Below are positions 8,145 to 16,903 of a stretch of 64,000 nt of DNA, one piece after another. Location: positions 1 to 64,000 of the forward strand of contig CAWDSH010000034.1 of assembly GCA_963804865.1 (NCBI GenBank), in the 5' to 3' direction. Within the stretch, counting starts at the first letter, position 1. Every line of letters starts with the position of its first letter. A program made the position numbers and the translations under genes. The notes beneath the pieces are model-generated. The model saw nothing but the letters and a program-made list of their open reading frames with translations, made no database searches and was not told where the DNA came from. Origin of the DNA: CAVVEQ01 sp963804865 (lineage in GTDB: Bacteria; Chloroflexota; Anaerolineae; Anaerolineales; Anaerolineaceae).

Positions 8145-9027
8145 ATGACCAATAAACGATTCCAAATCTTACTAACCAACGATGACGGCATCAAATCCCC
8201 CGGGCTCTGGGCGGCGGCGGAAGCGCTCTCCGCGCTGGGCTACGTAACCGTGGCGGCGCCGCGCGAGCAATCCTCCGGCGCCGGGCGCAGCCTGCCGGTG
8301 GGCTTCGACGGGCGCATCCAACCGGAGCTGCTCAAGATCGGCGACCAGGAATGGAAGACCTACGCCATCGGCGGCACCCCCGCCGCGGCGGTGATGCACG
8401 GCGTCCTTGAAGTGATGGATGAACGCCCGGACCTGATCGTCGCGGGCATCAACTACGGCGAGAACCCCGGCTCGGATATCACCATGTCCGGTACCGTAGG
8501 CGCGGCGATCGAAGGCGCCTCGCTGGGCATCCCCTCCATCGCCATCTCACTGCAGCTGGAGAACGTCAACAAGGATTACCTGAGCTACTCGGCGGAGTTC
8601 AATTTCCCGACCGCGGCGCATTTCACCCGCGTGTTCGCGGAAATGATGCTCAACAAGAAATTCCCCGGGGAAGTGGAGCTGCTCAATATCAACGTGCCGC
8701 ACGACGCCACGCCCCGCAACCCCCTGGCGGCTCACCCGCCTTTCGCGCTACCGTTACTTCAATCCCTATATCGACCGCAACGGCGATTGGGACCAGCCCG
8801 CGGACGTGAAAGCGGACATTAAGGTTAAATCGGAGGACGTGGCAGCGGACAGCGATATCCGCGCGCTGATCTTCGACAAGGTCGTCTCGGTCACGCCCTT
8901 GACCCTGGATATGACTGCGCGGGTGAACCTGGCGGAGCTGGAAAAGAAGCTGAAAGCGGTGATGATCCCTGGCTTAAAACAAAAATCCTTGATGAGCAAA
9001 CCCATCAAGGATTTTTTATTTAGCTAA
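8145..9027 (+). CDS. surE: 5'/3'-nucleotidase SurE (single-base frameshift)
   Basis: SurE is a metal-dependent nucleotidase that removes phosphate from nucleoside 5'- and 3'-monophosphates. The N-terminus reads FQILLTNDDGIKSPG, with the metal-binding LTNDD motif. It is followed by VAAPREQSSGAG and INYGENPGSDITMSGTVGAA, the hallmark regions for metal and phosphate binding. The start at 8145 is chosen because LTNDD should lie within the first dozen residues. Frame is lost in the C run at 8720-8724: with one C fewer the protein continues PWRLTRLSRYRYFNPYIDR. It then runs on through VSVTPLTLDMTARVNLAELE. The frame as written passes through the terminator hairpin to a stop at 9025-9027; a TAA in another frame at 8975-8977 may be the real end. 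Confidence 0.85.
8983..9018 (+). terminator. Rho-independent terminator of surE
   Basis: AAATCCTTGATG (8983-8994) and CATCAAGGATTT (9003-9014) form a perfect 12-bp stem with an 8-base loop, followed by TTTATTT. It overlaps the tail of the surE frame as written. Confidence 0.8.
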
Positions 9028-9272
9028 TCGATGAACAGCGCTTCGAGGAAGGTGCCCAGGTCATCACGCCCTTCGAGGATATTCAGCTCAAAGACCTCGC
9101 TGTAACCGCAATTCGGGCAGGTGACGAAGGCATAGCGATAAGGTTGGAATTCCAGCAGGCGGGAGAGCCCGGTGCCCGACATGGCCAGCCGGCGCACAGC
9201 GCCGCCCTCGTGCTTGCACTTCTCGCAGCGGAAAGCGTCCGCCAGCGCTTGATCCACACTTTGCTTTGACAT
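9024..9272 (-). CDS. Zn-ribbon nucleic-acid-binding-like protein (DUF2082/COG3478 type)
   Basis: An 82-residue protein with two metal-binding knuckles: FRCEKCKHEG near residues 15-24 and VTCPNCGYSE near residues 50-59. Between them is the conserved MSGTGLSRLLEFQPYRYAFV stretch. This arrangement defines a small Zn-ribbon family annotated as predicted nucleic-acid-binding; its true role is unknown. The start is supported by a ribosome-binding site (GGAGG) 5 bases upstream on the minus strand. It is convergent with surE and the two tails touch. YccF lies upstream on the same strand, about 28 bases away. Confidence 0.8.
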   Translation of the reverse strand: MSKQSVDQALADAFRCEKCKHEGGAVRRLAMSGTGLSRLLEFQPYRYAFVTCPNCGYSEVFELNILEGRDDLGTFLEALFID

Positions 9273-9300
9273 GCTTACCTCCGTTTGTTAGAAATCCTGT

Positions 9301-9756
9301 TTACTGGCGCGCCAGGGTGGTGATGGCAGGCACCGCGTCGAACATCCAGAAGGAGACCGGCAGCAGCAGGCCGAAGGTCAGTCCGGCGAAGATCCAGGCC
9401 AGGATCAGCCAGACGAGGCTGAACCACCAGCCGATGAGGATGAAGTAGATCGCGCGCCAGACGAAATGGATCTGCTTCACGTCTGAATGGGTCATCACCG
9501 TCCTGCCGTCAATGGTGGTGACGCGGGTCACCGTGCGGATGGGCTTGAGGGTCATGATCTGCGGCAGCCGGTTGAGCAGCAGGATGCCGAAGGGCATGCC
9601 GATGATGGTGATGATCAGCAGCCAGGCTGCGATCGAGGCGATACCGCCCAGCCACAGTCCGACGCACAGGAACCACAGTCCGCGCACCAGGCAGCCGGGA
9701 TTATTGTCATTGATGACGGTTGTTTCGGGTTGAGTATTTGCAGGTTGAATGGTCAT
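9301..9756 (-). CDS. YccF-family inner-membrane protein
   Basis: A 151-residue membrane protein with two YccF-type halves. Each half has a long hydrophobic pair: VRGLWFLCVGLWLGGIASIA, AWLLIITIIGMPFGILLLNR in the first, and a matching IYFILIGWWFSLVWLILAW to LLLPVSFWMF pair in the second. The recurring GWW/GLW...IIGMPFG pattern is the signature of the YccF (DUF307) family, whose role is unknown. It is probably co-transcribed with the downstream Zn-ribbon gene (28-base gap, same strand). The start is the only ATG that keeps the polar N-terminal 20 residues in frame; that stretch is not conserved in the family. Confidence 0.8.
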   Translation of the reverse strand: MTIQPANTQPETTVINDNNPGCLVRGLWFLCVGLWLGGIASIAAWLLIITIIGMPFGILLLNRLPQIMTLKPIRTVTRVTTIDGRTVMTHSDVKQIHFVWRAIYFILIGWWFSLVWLILAWIFAGLTFGLLLPVSFWMFDAVPAITTLARQ

Positions 9757-9862
9757 TGTAAATCCTTTATTATAAAAAATACCTCTTTAGGTATACGATG
9801 GACAATCGAAAAAGGGTGCATACATGCCACTGTTCAACCCGGCAATATGCTTTTACTGGTTT

Positions 9863-11332
<1,470 letters not shown>

Positions 11333-11340
<8 letters not shown>

Positions 11341-11633
11341 CCCGCTCCCCGAAAACCGGCGGCACGCGGAATTGCCCTTTTTCCTGTGATTTCGTATTGC
11401 GCAGGACTTCCTCCGGGAGAAAGGCTCTCACCGGGAACATCCTCGCGCAGGACGCTGCGCCCGGGCAGCACGCTGGAGGTTGGGGCAATACCGGTGGTAT
11501 CCAGTTTCTGCAGCTGCGCGACGTGATCCAGGATGGAGGAAAGCTGCCCGCGGTAGCGTTCCAATTCCTCAGACGAGAGCTGCAGGCGTGCCAGCTCGGC
11601 GATATGTTGGACTTCTTCCAGGGTTAGCGGCAT
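11333..11633 (-). CDS. gatC: Aspartyl/glutamyl-tRNA amidotransferase subunit C (one frameshift)
   Basis: GatC is the small subunit that wraps around GatA and stabilises the GatCAB complex. MPLTLEEVQHIAELARLQLS is the standard N-terminus, followed by LSSILDHVAQLQKLDTTG and the conserved Pro-rich loop. After ESLSP the frame as written is wrong. Removing one G from the GG at about 11415 gives EEVLRNTKSQEKGQFRVPPV, which is the canonical GatC end, stopping at 11333-11335 inside the first codons of gatA. That exact restoration argues for a sequencing error. Corrected length is 99 residues. The ATG at 11631-11633 is chosen because upstream sequence in frame is unrelated to the family. Confidence 0.9.
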
Positions 11634-11700
11634 GGGGATATTATACCCGCGCAGGGAAAGTGAAAAACCAAGAGATGACACATTCTTGTTGAGAAAAATG

Positions 11701-12591
11701 CTATTCTTCCGGCGGCCAGTGGCTGGCGTACCACTGCATGTATTCGGCAGCGTGGGCCAGCCAGTATTCGAAATTGTGCGCACCGATATTCTGGTGCCAT
11801 TCATGCGGCACGCCATACTGCATCAGGATGGCTTCCAGGTCCTTTGCGCTTTTTAAGTAGGCGTCCTGGTCGCCTGAATCCAGGTAGATCACCGGTCGGA
11901 GTCCATGCGGGTCATTCTTGAGAAGGACGGGGAGTCGCGCCAGGTCTGCACTGAATACGGCCGGGCTGTGCGCGCCGATGTAGGCAAACAGCGCGGGGTA
12001 GCTGAAGGTGATGTTGACCGCCCAGGCAGCACCGCGCGAGATGCCCCCGATCGCCCGGCATTCACGGTCAGTGCAGGTCGCATAATTTTGATCGATATGC
12101 GGTATCAGCTCCTCGGCGATGGCCTGCGGATACTGCGTATCGCCGATATCTGCCAGGAAATTTTTCTCCACCGGCATGACGATGATGAATGGCCGGCTTT
12201 CTCCTCCCAGAATAATCCCATCCACCAGGGTAACCACGCCAAGCTCGAGCCAGAAATCATTATTGGCGCTCTGCCCGTGAAGCAGGTAGAGGACGGGATA
12301 ACCGGTGGAGGGGTTGGCATCGTAGCAGGGTGGTAGGTAGATGCTGTATTCCAGGTCCATGCCCAACACCTGGCTGGGGAGGCTTGAATGGAGGATCGTC
12401 CCGCCCGAATCCATGCAGGTTTCAGATTCCACGGTTGGCAGTTCGGTCGCCACGCGCTCATCGGTCGGAGTGGCCGCCGGTATGCCCTGTTCTGATATTT
12501 GAATTGGGTCTGACGTGACCGGCGCAGAACAGCCTACCAGGCAGGTTGCCAGTACAAGCATTGGTAAAAAAGTGCGCTTTCCTCTGAACAT
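11701..12591 (-). CDS. Lipoprotein alpha/beta-hydrolase of the esterase D/enterochelin-esterase type
   Basis: A 296-residue exported protein with a lipobox (LVLATCLVGC, Cys at residue 21), so it is predicted to be anchored on the outer face of the membrane by its lipid. A short linker is followed by an alpha/beta-hydrolase core: YSIYLPPCYDANPSTGYPVL leads into the first strand, LLHGQSANND forms the oxyanion region, and GGISRGAAWA holds the nucleophilic Ser in GxSxG. HNFEYWLAHAAEY contains the probable catalytic His near the C-terminus. This is the putative esterase (PF00756) architecture seen in feruloyl, acetyl-xylan and siderophore esterases. The substrate cannot be assigned. It sits on the opposite strand to the tRNA-Pro gene and has no operon partner. 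Confidence 0.8.
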   Translation of the reverse strand: MFRGKRTFLPMLVLATCLVGCSAPVTSDPIQISEQGIPAATPTDERVATELPTVESETCMDSGGTILHSSLPSQVLGMDLEYSIYLPPCYDANPSTGYPVLYLLHGQSANNDFWLELGVVTLVDGIILGGESRPFIIVMPVEKNFLADIGDTQYPQAIAEELIPHIDQNYATCTDRECRAIGGISRGAAWAVNITFSYPALFAYIGAHSPAVFSADLARLPVLLKNDPHGLRPVIYLDSGDQDAYLKSAKDLEAILMQYGVPHEWHQNIGAHNFEYWLAHAAEYMQWYASHWPPEE

Positions 12592-12600
12592 GCCGCTTCC

Positions 12601-12630
12601 TTGACGGGGAATACCGCTTCAGATTATACT
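12601..12630 (+). promoter_or_regulatory. Promoter of tRNA-Pro
   Basis: TTGACG (12601-12606), an 18-base spacer and TATACT (12625-12630) place transcription start at about 12637, directly before the mature tRNA. Confidence 0.7.
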
Positions 12631-12638
12631 GTAACCGC

Positions 12639-12711
12639 CGGGGTGTAGCGCAGTTGGCAGCGCACCGCGTTTGGGACGCGGGGGTCGGCGGTTCAAGTCC
12701 GCCCACCCCGA
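12639..12711 (+). tRNA. tRNA-Pro (anticodon UGG)
   Basis: Cloverleaf checked by eye. Acceptor CGGGGTG (12639-12645) pairs with CACCCCG (12704-12710). The D arm is GCGCAGTTGGCAGCGC, the anticodon stem CCGCG/CGCGG encloses loop TTTGGGA with anticodon TGG, and the T arm GGCGG-TTCAAGT-CCGCC is standard. The discriminator is A and CCA is not encoded. The gene has its own promoter and terminator. Confidence 0.95.
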
Positions 12712-12719
12712 CTCAGACC

Positions 12720-12749
12720 ACCGCTGGATATTGATCCAGCGGTTTTTGA
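12720..12749 (+). terminator. Rho-independent terminator of tRNA-Pro
   Basis: ACCGCTGGAT / ATCCAGCGGT, a perfect 10-bp stem with a 4-base loop (12720-12743), followed by TTTTTGATT. Confidence 0.85.
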
Positions 12750-12906
12750 TTCAATAACCAGCCAACGCTGCCAACAGGTTTTGAGATGAGCCCAACGTGC
12801 AATTGCCATTTAAAAATATTTAAAGCCTTGCGAATGCACCAGGCGGTCACGGAATTCATCGCGCGGTTGTATAATTTACCCAGATCTCACTTCCCGGAAA
12901 ACCATT

Positions 12907-13629
12907 TTGGACAATCCGCTGCTTTCTATCATCATCCCCGCGCACAACGAAGAACACCGCCTGCCAGTGGCGCTTGATAAAATTGGTGCCTTTCTCTCCC
13001 ACCAACCTTACAAAGCGGAAGTGATCGTGGTTGAAAACGGCAGCTCTGACAGGACGCTCGAGATCGCTCGCGATCAAGCCAAATCCATGCCCATATTGCG
13101 CATCCTCCACGAAGATCAGCGCGGCAAGGGGCTCGCCGTGCGCACCGGCATGCTGGCTGCGAAGGGCGATTACCGTTTCATCTGCGACGTCGATCTGTCC
13201 ATGCCCATCGAGGAAGTTAATCGCTTCATCCCGCCGGCCATCCAGGACATGGATATCGTCATCGCCTCGCGGGAAGCGCCGGGGGCAGTGCGTTATAACG
13301 AGCCGGCTTACCGCCATTTCACCGGCCGCGTTTTTAACTTCATTGTGCGAGTGATGGCGCTGCCGGGACTGCAGGATACCCAGTGCGGCTTTAAATGCTT
13401 TCGCTCTGATGTAGCCGAGAAGGTTTTCCCGCTACAGACCATGGCTGGCTGGGCTTTCGATGTGGAAGTGCTGTTCATCGCCCGCTGCAAGGGTTACCGC
13501 ATCGTCGATATCCCCATTCCCTGGTATTTCAACGCTGACAGCCGGGTGCACCTTATTCGCGATTCCTTTCGCATGTTCTTCGACCTGCTCACCATCCGCC
13601 TGAACGCCATACGTGGCAAATACGATTAA
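12907..13629 (+). CDS. Family 2 glycosyltransferase (dolichyl-phosphate glucosyl/mannosyltransferase-like)
   Basis: A 240-residue cytoplasmic-face GT-A enzyme. The fold markers appear in order: LLSIIIPAHNEEHRLPVALD (nucleotide-sugar site), VENGSSDRTLEI, then CDVDLSMP, the metal-binding DxD region near residue 95. GFKCFRSDVA and the C-terminal PIPWYFNADSRVHLIRDS region resemble enzymes that transfer a sugar to a polyprenyl phosphate (DPM1/Alg5 type). No membrane segment is present. The TTG at 12907 is the start that leaves only three residues before the first strand; no ATG or GTG precedes it closely in frame. The end overlaps rnhB by 17 bases, suggesting coupled translation. The sugar and acceptor are unknown. 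Confidence 0.85.
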   Translation: MDNPLLSIIIPAHNEEHRLPVALDKIGAFLSHQPYKAEVIVVENGSSDRTLEIARDQAKSMPILRILHEDQRGKGLAVRTGMLAAKGDYRFICDVDLSMPIEEVNRFIPPAIQDMDIVIASREAPGAVRYNEPAYRHFTGRVFNFIVRVMALPGLQDTQCGFKCFRSDVAEKVFPLQTMAGWAFDVEVLFIARCKGYRIVDIPIPWYFNADSRVHLIRDSFRMFFDLLTIRLNAIRGKYD

Positions 13630-14260
13630 ACAATCCCCCGATCTATCCTTTGAGCGCGGCCTTTGGGCAGCCGGCATTCGATACATTGCCGGTCTTGATG
13701 AAGCCGGACGCGGCGCCTGGGCGGGACCGGTGGCGGCGGGTGCCGTGATCCTCCCAGTCGATCCCGGTATCCTAAAGAAGCTCCACGGAGTCCGCGATTC
13801 CAAGCAGATGACCGCCCGTCAGCGTACCTTGTGGGCTGAAACGATCAAAACCTTTGCGGTTAGCTGGTCCGTGGGTATGGCTTCCAATATCGAGATCGAC
13901 GAGCTCGGCATCCTGCCCGCCACGCGGCTGGCAATGACGCGCGCGCTCAAGAAACTCAAACCCGGTCCGGAACATCTGCTGATCGATGCTCTAAAACTGC
14001 CCGAAATCGCCATCCCCCAAGGATGCCTGATCAAAGGGGATGCGCGGGTGCTGAGCATCGCCGCGGCTTCGGTGCTGGCCAAGACTGCGCGGGATGCCTG
14101 GATGATCGAGCTCGATAGAACCTTCCCGGTTTACGGTTTCGCCCGCAACAAGGCTTACGGCACCGCCTTCCACCGCGCAGCGCTAGGTAAAGCCGGCCCC
14201 TGCCCGGAGCATCGCTTCAGCTTCGCTCCAATTCGACTGCTGGCATTATCCCCTGCATAA
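13613..14260 (+). CDS. rnhB: Ribonuclease HII
   Basis: RNase HII cuts the RNA strand at ribonucleotides embedded in DNA and is needed for ribonucleotide removal and primer clearance. The catalytic residues are visible: AGLDEAGRGAWAGPVAAGAV supplies the first Asp-Glu pair, HLLIDALKLP the third acidic residue and LAKTARDAWM the fourth. The C-terminal HRFSFAPIRLL is typical. At 215 residues the length is normal. The start is a GTG overlapping the 3' end of the glycosyltransferase gene; the exact start is uncertain by a few codons because the N-terminal extension is not conserved. Confidence 0.92.
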   Translation: MANTIKQSPDLSFERGLWAAGIRYIAGLDEAGRGAWAGPVAAGAVILPVDPGILKKLHGVRDSKQMTARQRTLWAETIKTFAVSWSVGMASNIEIDELGILPATRLAMTRALKKLKPGPEHLLIDALKLPEIAIPQGCLIKGDARVLSIAAASVLAKTARDAWMIELDRTFPVYGFARNKAYGTAFHRAALGKAGPCPEHRFSFAPIRLLALSPA

Positions 14261-14292
14261 CCTGCTGCAGGACAGACTCCTTATATGATAGA

Positions 14293-14321
14293 TTGCCTTT
14301 GACTTTCCAAATCCTTATAAT
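14293..14321 (+). promoter_or_regulatory. Promoter of the NfeD/SPFH operon
   Basis: TTGCCT (14293-14298), a 17-base spacer and a consensus TATAAT (14316-14321), about 55 bases upstream of the nfeD-like ATG. Confidence 0.65.
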
Positions 14322-14378
14322 GGATTATGATGAGGGTTGAGTTGGATGGAATGAAAAAAGCCTAGCGGAGCAAATGAA

Positions 14379-14984
14379 ATGAATCCTCTATTGGACCCAA
14401 ATGTCGCTTACGTCATTCTCGTTGTGGGACTGGTACTCGCCGTCCTGGCTGTGATCGCCCCCGGGACCGGTCTGTTGGAAGTGGGAGCTTTGATCTTCAT
14501 TGGCATGGCGGTATACAGCATGATCAATTTACCCGTTAATATCTGGGCACTGGTAATTCTATTCCTGGGAACAGTGCCTTTGGCATTGGCGATCAAGCAT
14601 CCAACTCAAAAACGCTACATGATCATCACGCTGGCAATTCTGGTTTTAAGCACCTATTTCACTTTCAAGACTCCCCAGGGTGCTCCTGCGGCAAATATAT
14701 TGCTGGCAGCGATCACATCCATCATCACCATTACCTTACTTTGGGCTGTGGGTCGAAAGAGTCTCGAAACCCTGCGCATGCAATCGAACCAGGAAAAAAG
14801 GAACCCGGTCGGGAAAACCGGAGACTCAAAAACGGATGTTTTCAAAGACGGTACAGTATATGTTGAAGGGGAGGATTGGTCCGCACGCAGCCAGGAGAAG
14901 ATAGCCGCCGGTAAAAAAGTACGGGTGATCCGCCAGATAGGGTTGATCCTGGAAGTCAAAGAGATAAAACCCGGCTCCAAGTGA
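14379..14984 (+). CDS. NfeD-family membrane protein
   Basis: A 201-residue protein with four predicted membrane segments in the first 125 residues (VAYVILVVGLVLAVLAVIAP, GALIFIGMAVYSMINL, IWALVILFLGTVPLALAI, and later AITSIITITLLWAVG). A soluble C-terminal domain of about 60 residues follows (KDGTVYVEGEDWSARS to LILEVKEIKPG), matching the OB-fold NfeD domain. NfeD proteins partner with SPFH/stomatin proteins in membrane microdomains. The gene directly downstream is exactly such an SPFH protein (44-base gap), which supports the call. This is a short NfeD without the ClpP-like protease domain. Confidence 0.88.
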   Translation: MNPLLDPNVAYVILVVGLVLAVLAVIAPGTGLLEVGALIFIGMAVYSMINLPVNIWALVILFLGTVPLALAIKHPTQKRYMIITLAILVLSTYFTFKTPQGAPAANILLAAITSIITITLLWAVGRKSLETLRMQSNQEKRNPVGKTGDSKTDVFKDGTVYVEGEDWSARSQEKIAAGKKVRVIRQIGLILEVKEIKPGSK

Positions 14985-15028
14985 GCCAAAGAGTCAAGTC
15001 TTAAATATTATTTGAAAAGGAGCGCAAT

Positions 15029-15929
15029 ATGGATTTCATAATTCCTGTTTTGGTGACAATACTCATCATCGTCGTATTGACCCTTTTAGCAGGGGCGATT
15101 CGGATCGTACCGGAATTCCAGCGCCTGGTGGTGTTCCGCCTGGGCCGGTGCGTGGGTCCGAAGGGTCCCGGTGTTGTCTTCCTGTATCCTTTTCTAGATA
15201 CTGCAATTCGAGTTCGATCTCCGCGAACAAGTTCGGGAGATCCCCGCCCAGACTTCGATCACCAAGGACAACGCGCCGATTTCGATCGATTTCCTCTGGT
15301 ACTACAAAGTGTTCGATCCGGTGGAAAGTGTGCTCCAGGTCAGCAATTTTGAACTGGCTGCACAAGGTATCGCCACCACCACGCTGCGCTCTGTCATCGG
15401 CGGTATCATGCTGGACGGCGTGCTATCCGAGCGCGAGCAAATCAACAACGCCCTGCGAGCAAGATTGGATGAAGTGACCGAGCGCTGGGGGGTGAAAGTG
15501 ACCAACGTCGAGATTCGCGAGATCATTCCGCCGAAGGAAGTCCAGGAATCGATGAACCGCCAGTTGACAGCGGAACGCACGCGCCGCGCCGTGGTAACTG
15601 AATCGACCGGAACGCGCGAGGCAGCTGTAAATGTTGCCAATGGTGATAAACAAGCCGCCATTTTAAAGGCTGAGGGAGATAAACAATCCAACATCCTTAA
15701 GGCGGAAGGTGAAAAACAGGCGCAGCTTCTGCGTGCGGAAGGGTATTCCAAGGCTCTCGAGACCATCTTTAGCGCTGCCAAGGGGATCGATAATAAAACC
15801 ATGACCCTGCAATACTTTGAGACATTAAAGCAAATGGCAGCCAATCCTTCCACGAAATACATCTTCCCAATGGAATTTACCAGCTTGATCTCGGATTTCG
15901 TAAAAACAAGGCAGGATAAAAAAGCATAA
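15029..15929 (+). CDS. SPFH/band 7 protein (paraslipin, QmcA-like), one frameshift
   Basis: One N-terminal membrane anchor (IIPVLVTILIIVVLTLLAGA) is followed by the SPFH domain: IVPEFQRLVVFRLGR, then DLREQVREIPAQTSITKDNA and IDFLWYYKVFDP. Next come the conserved RSVIGGIMLDGVLSEREQIN block and a coiled coil rich in Lys/Ala/Glu (DKQAAILKAEGDKQSNILKA). These proteins oligomerise on the membrane and organise protein quality control with NfeD. The frame breaks at about 15200-15215; dropping one base restores IRVDLREQ. The corrected length, about 300 residues, fits the family. It is in an operon with the NfeD gene upstream and has a strong terminator downstream. Confidence 0.9.
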
Positions 15930-15942
15930 GCTGTCTTTCCAT

Positions 15943-15978
15943 GAGCGGGGTGGACTAATCCACCCCGCTCTTTCGTTT
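15943..15978 (+). terminator. Rho-independent terminator of the NfeD/SPFH operon
   Basis: GAGCGGGGTGGA (15943-15954) / TCCACCCCGCTC (15959-15970), a 12-bp perfect stem with loop CTAA, followed by TTTCGTTT. Confidence 0.85.
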
Positions 15979-15991
15979 ATAATGGAAACCC

Positions 15992-16453
15992 ATGGGATCC
16001 CGAGGAAAATCCAACATCCCCTACATGATCTCTCCCGCAGGTTTTCGCGACCTGAACGCCGTCCGCCGCGTGGAACAAGTCTGCTTCGGCAAGGATGCCT
16101 GGCCTTTGATCGATATCATCGGCGTGCTGGCGCTTCCAGGGATCGTCAGGTTTAAAGCTGAAATAAAAGAGCAGATGGTGGGTTTTGTCGCCGGGGAAGC
16201 CAAGCCCTGGGAGGGCACGGGCTGGATCGCCACCATCGGCGTGGTCCCTGAATACCGCCGGCAGGGTATCGCCCTGGCTTTGATGGAAGAATGCGAGCAG
16301 AAGATGAGCCTGCCGAGCGTCAAGCTTTGCGTGCGAAAATCCAACGATGCTGCAATCGAGCTTTACCGTCGCATGGGTTACAGCCAGGTCGAGATTTGGC
16401 CAAATTACTACCAGGACAAGGAAGATGCCATCGTGATGGAGCGAAAGCGTTGA
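15992..16453 (+). CDS. GNAT-family N-acetyltransferase (RimI-like)
   Basis: A 153-residue GNAT domain. The acetyl-CoA-binding motif A is ATIGVVPEYRRQGIALALME (residues about 86-105), matching the V-x-x-x-x-R-x-x-G-x-G/A pattern. The C-terminal KSNDAAIELYRRMGYSQVEI is the usual motif B. Its closest functional relatives are RimI-type protein N-terminal acetyltransferases, but the acceptor cannot be read from sequence. A start at ATG 16025 is an alternative, since the first 11 residues are not conserved. It stands alone between terminators. Confidence 0.8.
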   Translation: MGSRGKSNIPYMISPAGFRDLNAVRRVEQVCFGKDAWPLIDIIGVLALPGIVRFKAEIKEQMVGFVAGEAKPWEGTGWIATIGVVPEYRRQGIALALMEECEQKMSLPSVKLCVRKSNDAAIELYRRMGYSQVEIWPNYYQDKEDAIVMERKR

Positions 16454-16540
16454 CTTTTCCAGCGGCAGGGTATATCATGTAATGAGTAGTGGAGATTACC
16501 CCGTTATGCGAGTATTGAGCCACATATCACGAGTAAATTG

Positions 16541-16576
16541 AAGGGCACGCGTTTTTTTGCGTGCCTTTTCGATTTT
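16541..16576 (+). terminator. Probable terminator after the GNAT gene
   Basis: AAGGGCACGC (16541-16550) can pair with GCGTGCCTTT (from 16559) with one bulged G; the 8-base loop is mostly T, and CTTTTCGATTTTTA follows. It lies about 90 bases downstream of the GNAT stop. Confidence 0.55.
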
Positions 16577-16601
16577 TATTACGCCTAAAAGGAGAAACCT
16601 G

Positions 16602-16850
16602 ATGGATTCCGGCTTGATCGGCAAGATTGAAAAAGGCAAGCGCTATGCGGAGGAACGCGGCAAACGCATTCACTTCAAAGAATTCAATGTTTCGGTCGAT
16701 GGCGATAATAATTCCCACCTTGTCAGCTTAAAGGATGGCAAGATGCTCTGCGATTGCGATTTCTTCCGCACGCGCGGGCGCTGCAGCCACACCATTGCCC
16801 TGGAGACCCTGCTGGATGATATGATCCCGGCAGATGCCACGGCTGCCTGA
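16602..16850 (+). CDS. Small SWIM zinc-finger protein
   Basis: An 82-residue protein. The first half is basic and helical (MDSGLIGKIEKGKRYAEERG). The second half carries LCDCDFFRTRGRCSHTIALE (residues about 48-67), a CxC...CxH SWIM motif, which binds Zn and mediates DNA or protein interaction in larger proteins such as SWI2/SNF2 ATPases and MuDR transposases. Here the finger is essentially the whole protein. The ATG at 16602 is preceded by AGGAGA. The gene is monocistronic, framed by terminators on both sides. Its function is unknown. Confidence 0.75.
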   Translation: MDSGLIGKIEKGKRYAEERGKRIHFKEFNVSVDGDNNSHLVSLKDGKMLCDCDFFRTRGRCSHTIALETLLDDMIPADATAA

Positions 16851-16865
16851 TCACTGCACCTTAAA

Positions 16866-16899
16866 GAAAAATCCCTCTCTTGCGAGAGGGATTTTTTGT
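16866..16899. terminator. Bidirectional terminator between the SWIM gene and the P-type ATPase
   Basis: AAATCCCTCTC (16869-16879) / GAGAGGGATTT (16884-16894), 11 bp with a 4-base loop. T-runs on the plus side and, read on the minus strand, TTTTTCTTT serve both convergent genes. Confidence 0.8.
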
Positions 16900-16903
16900 T
16901 TTA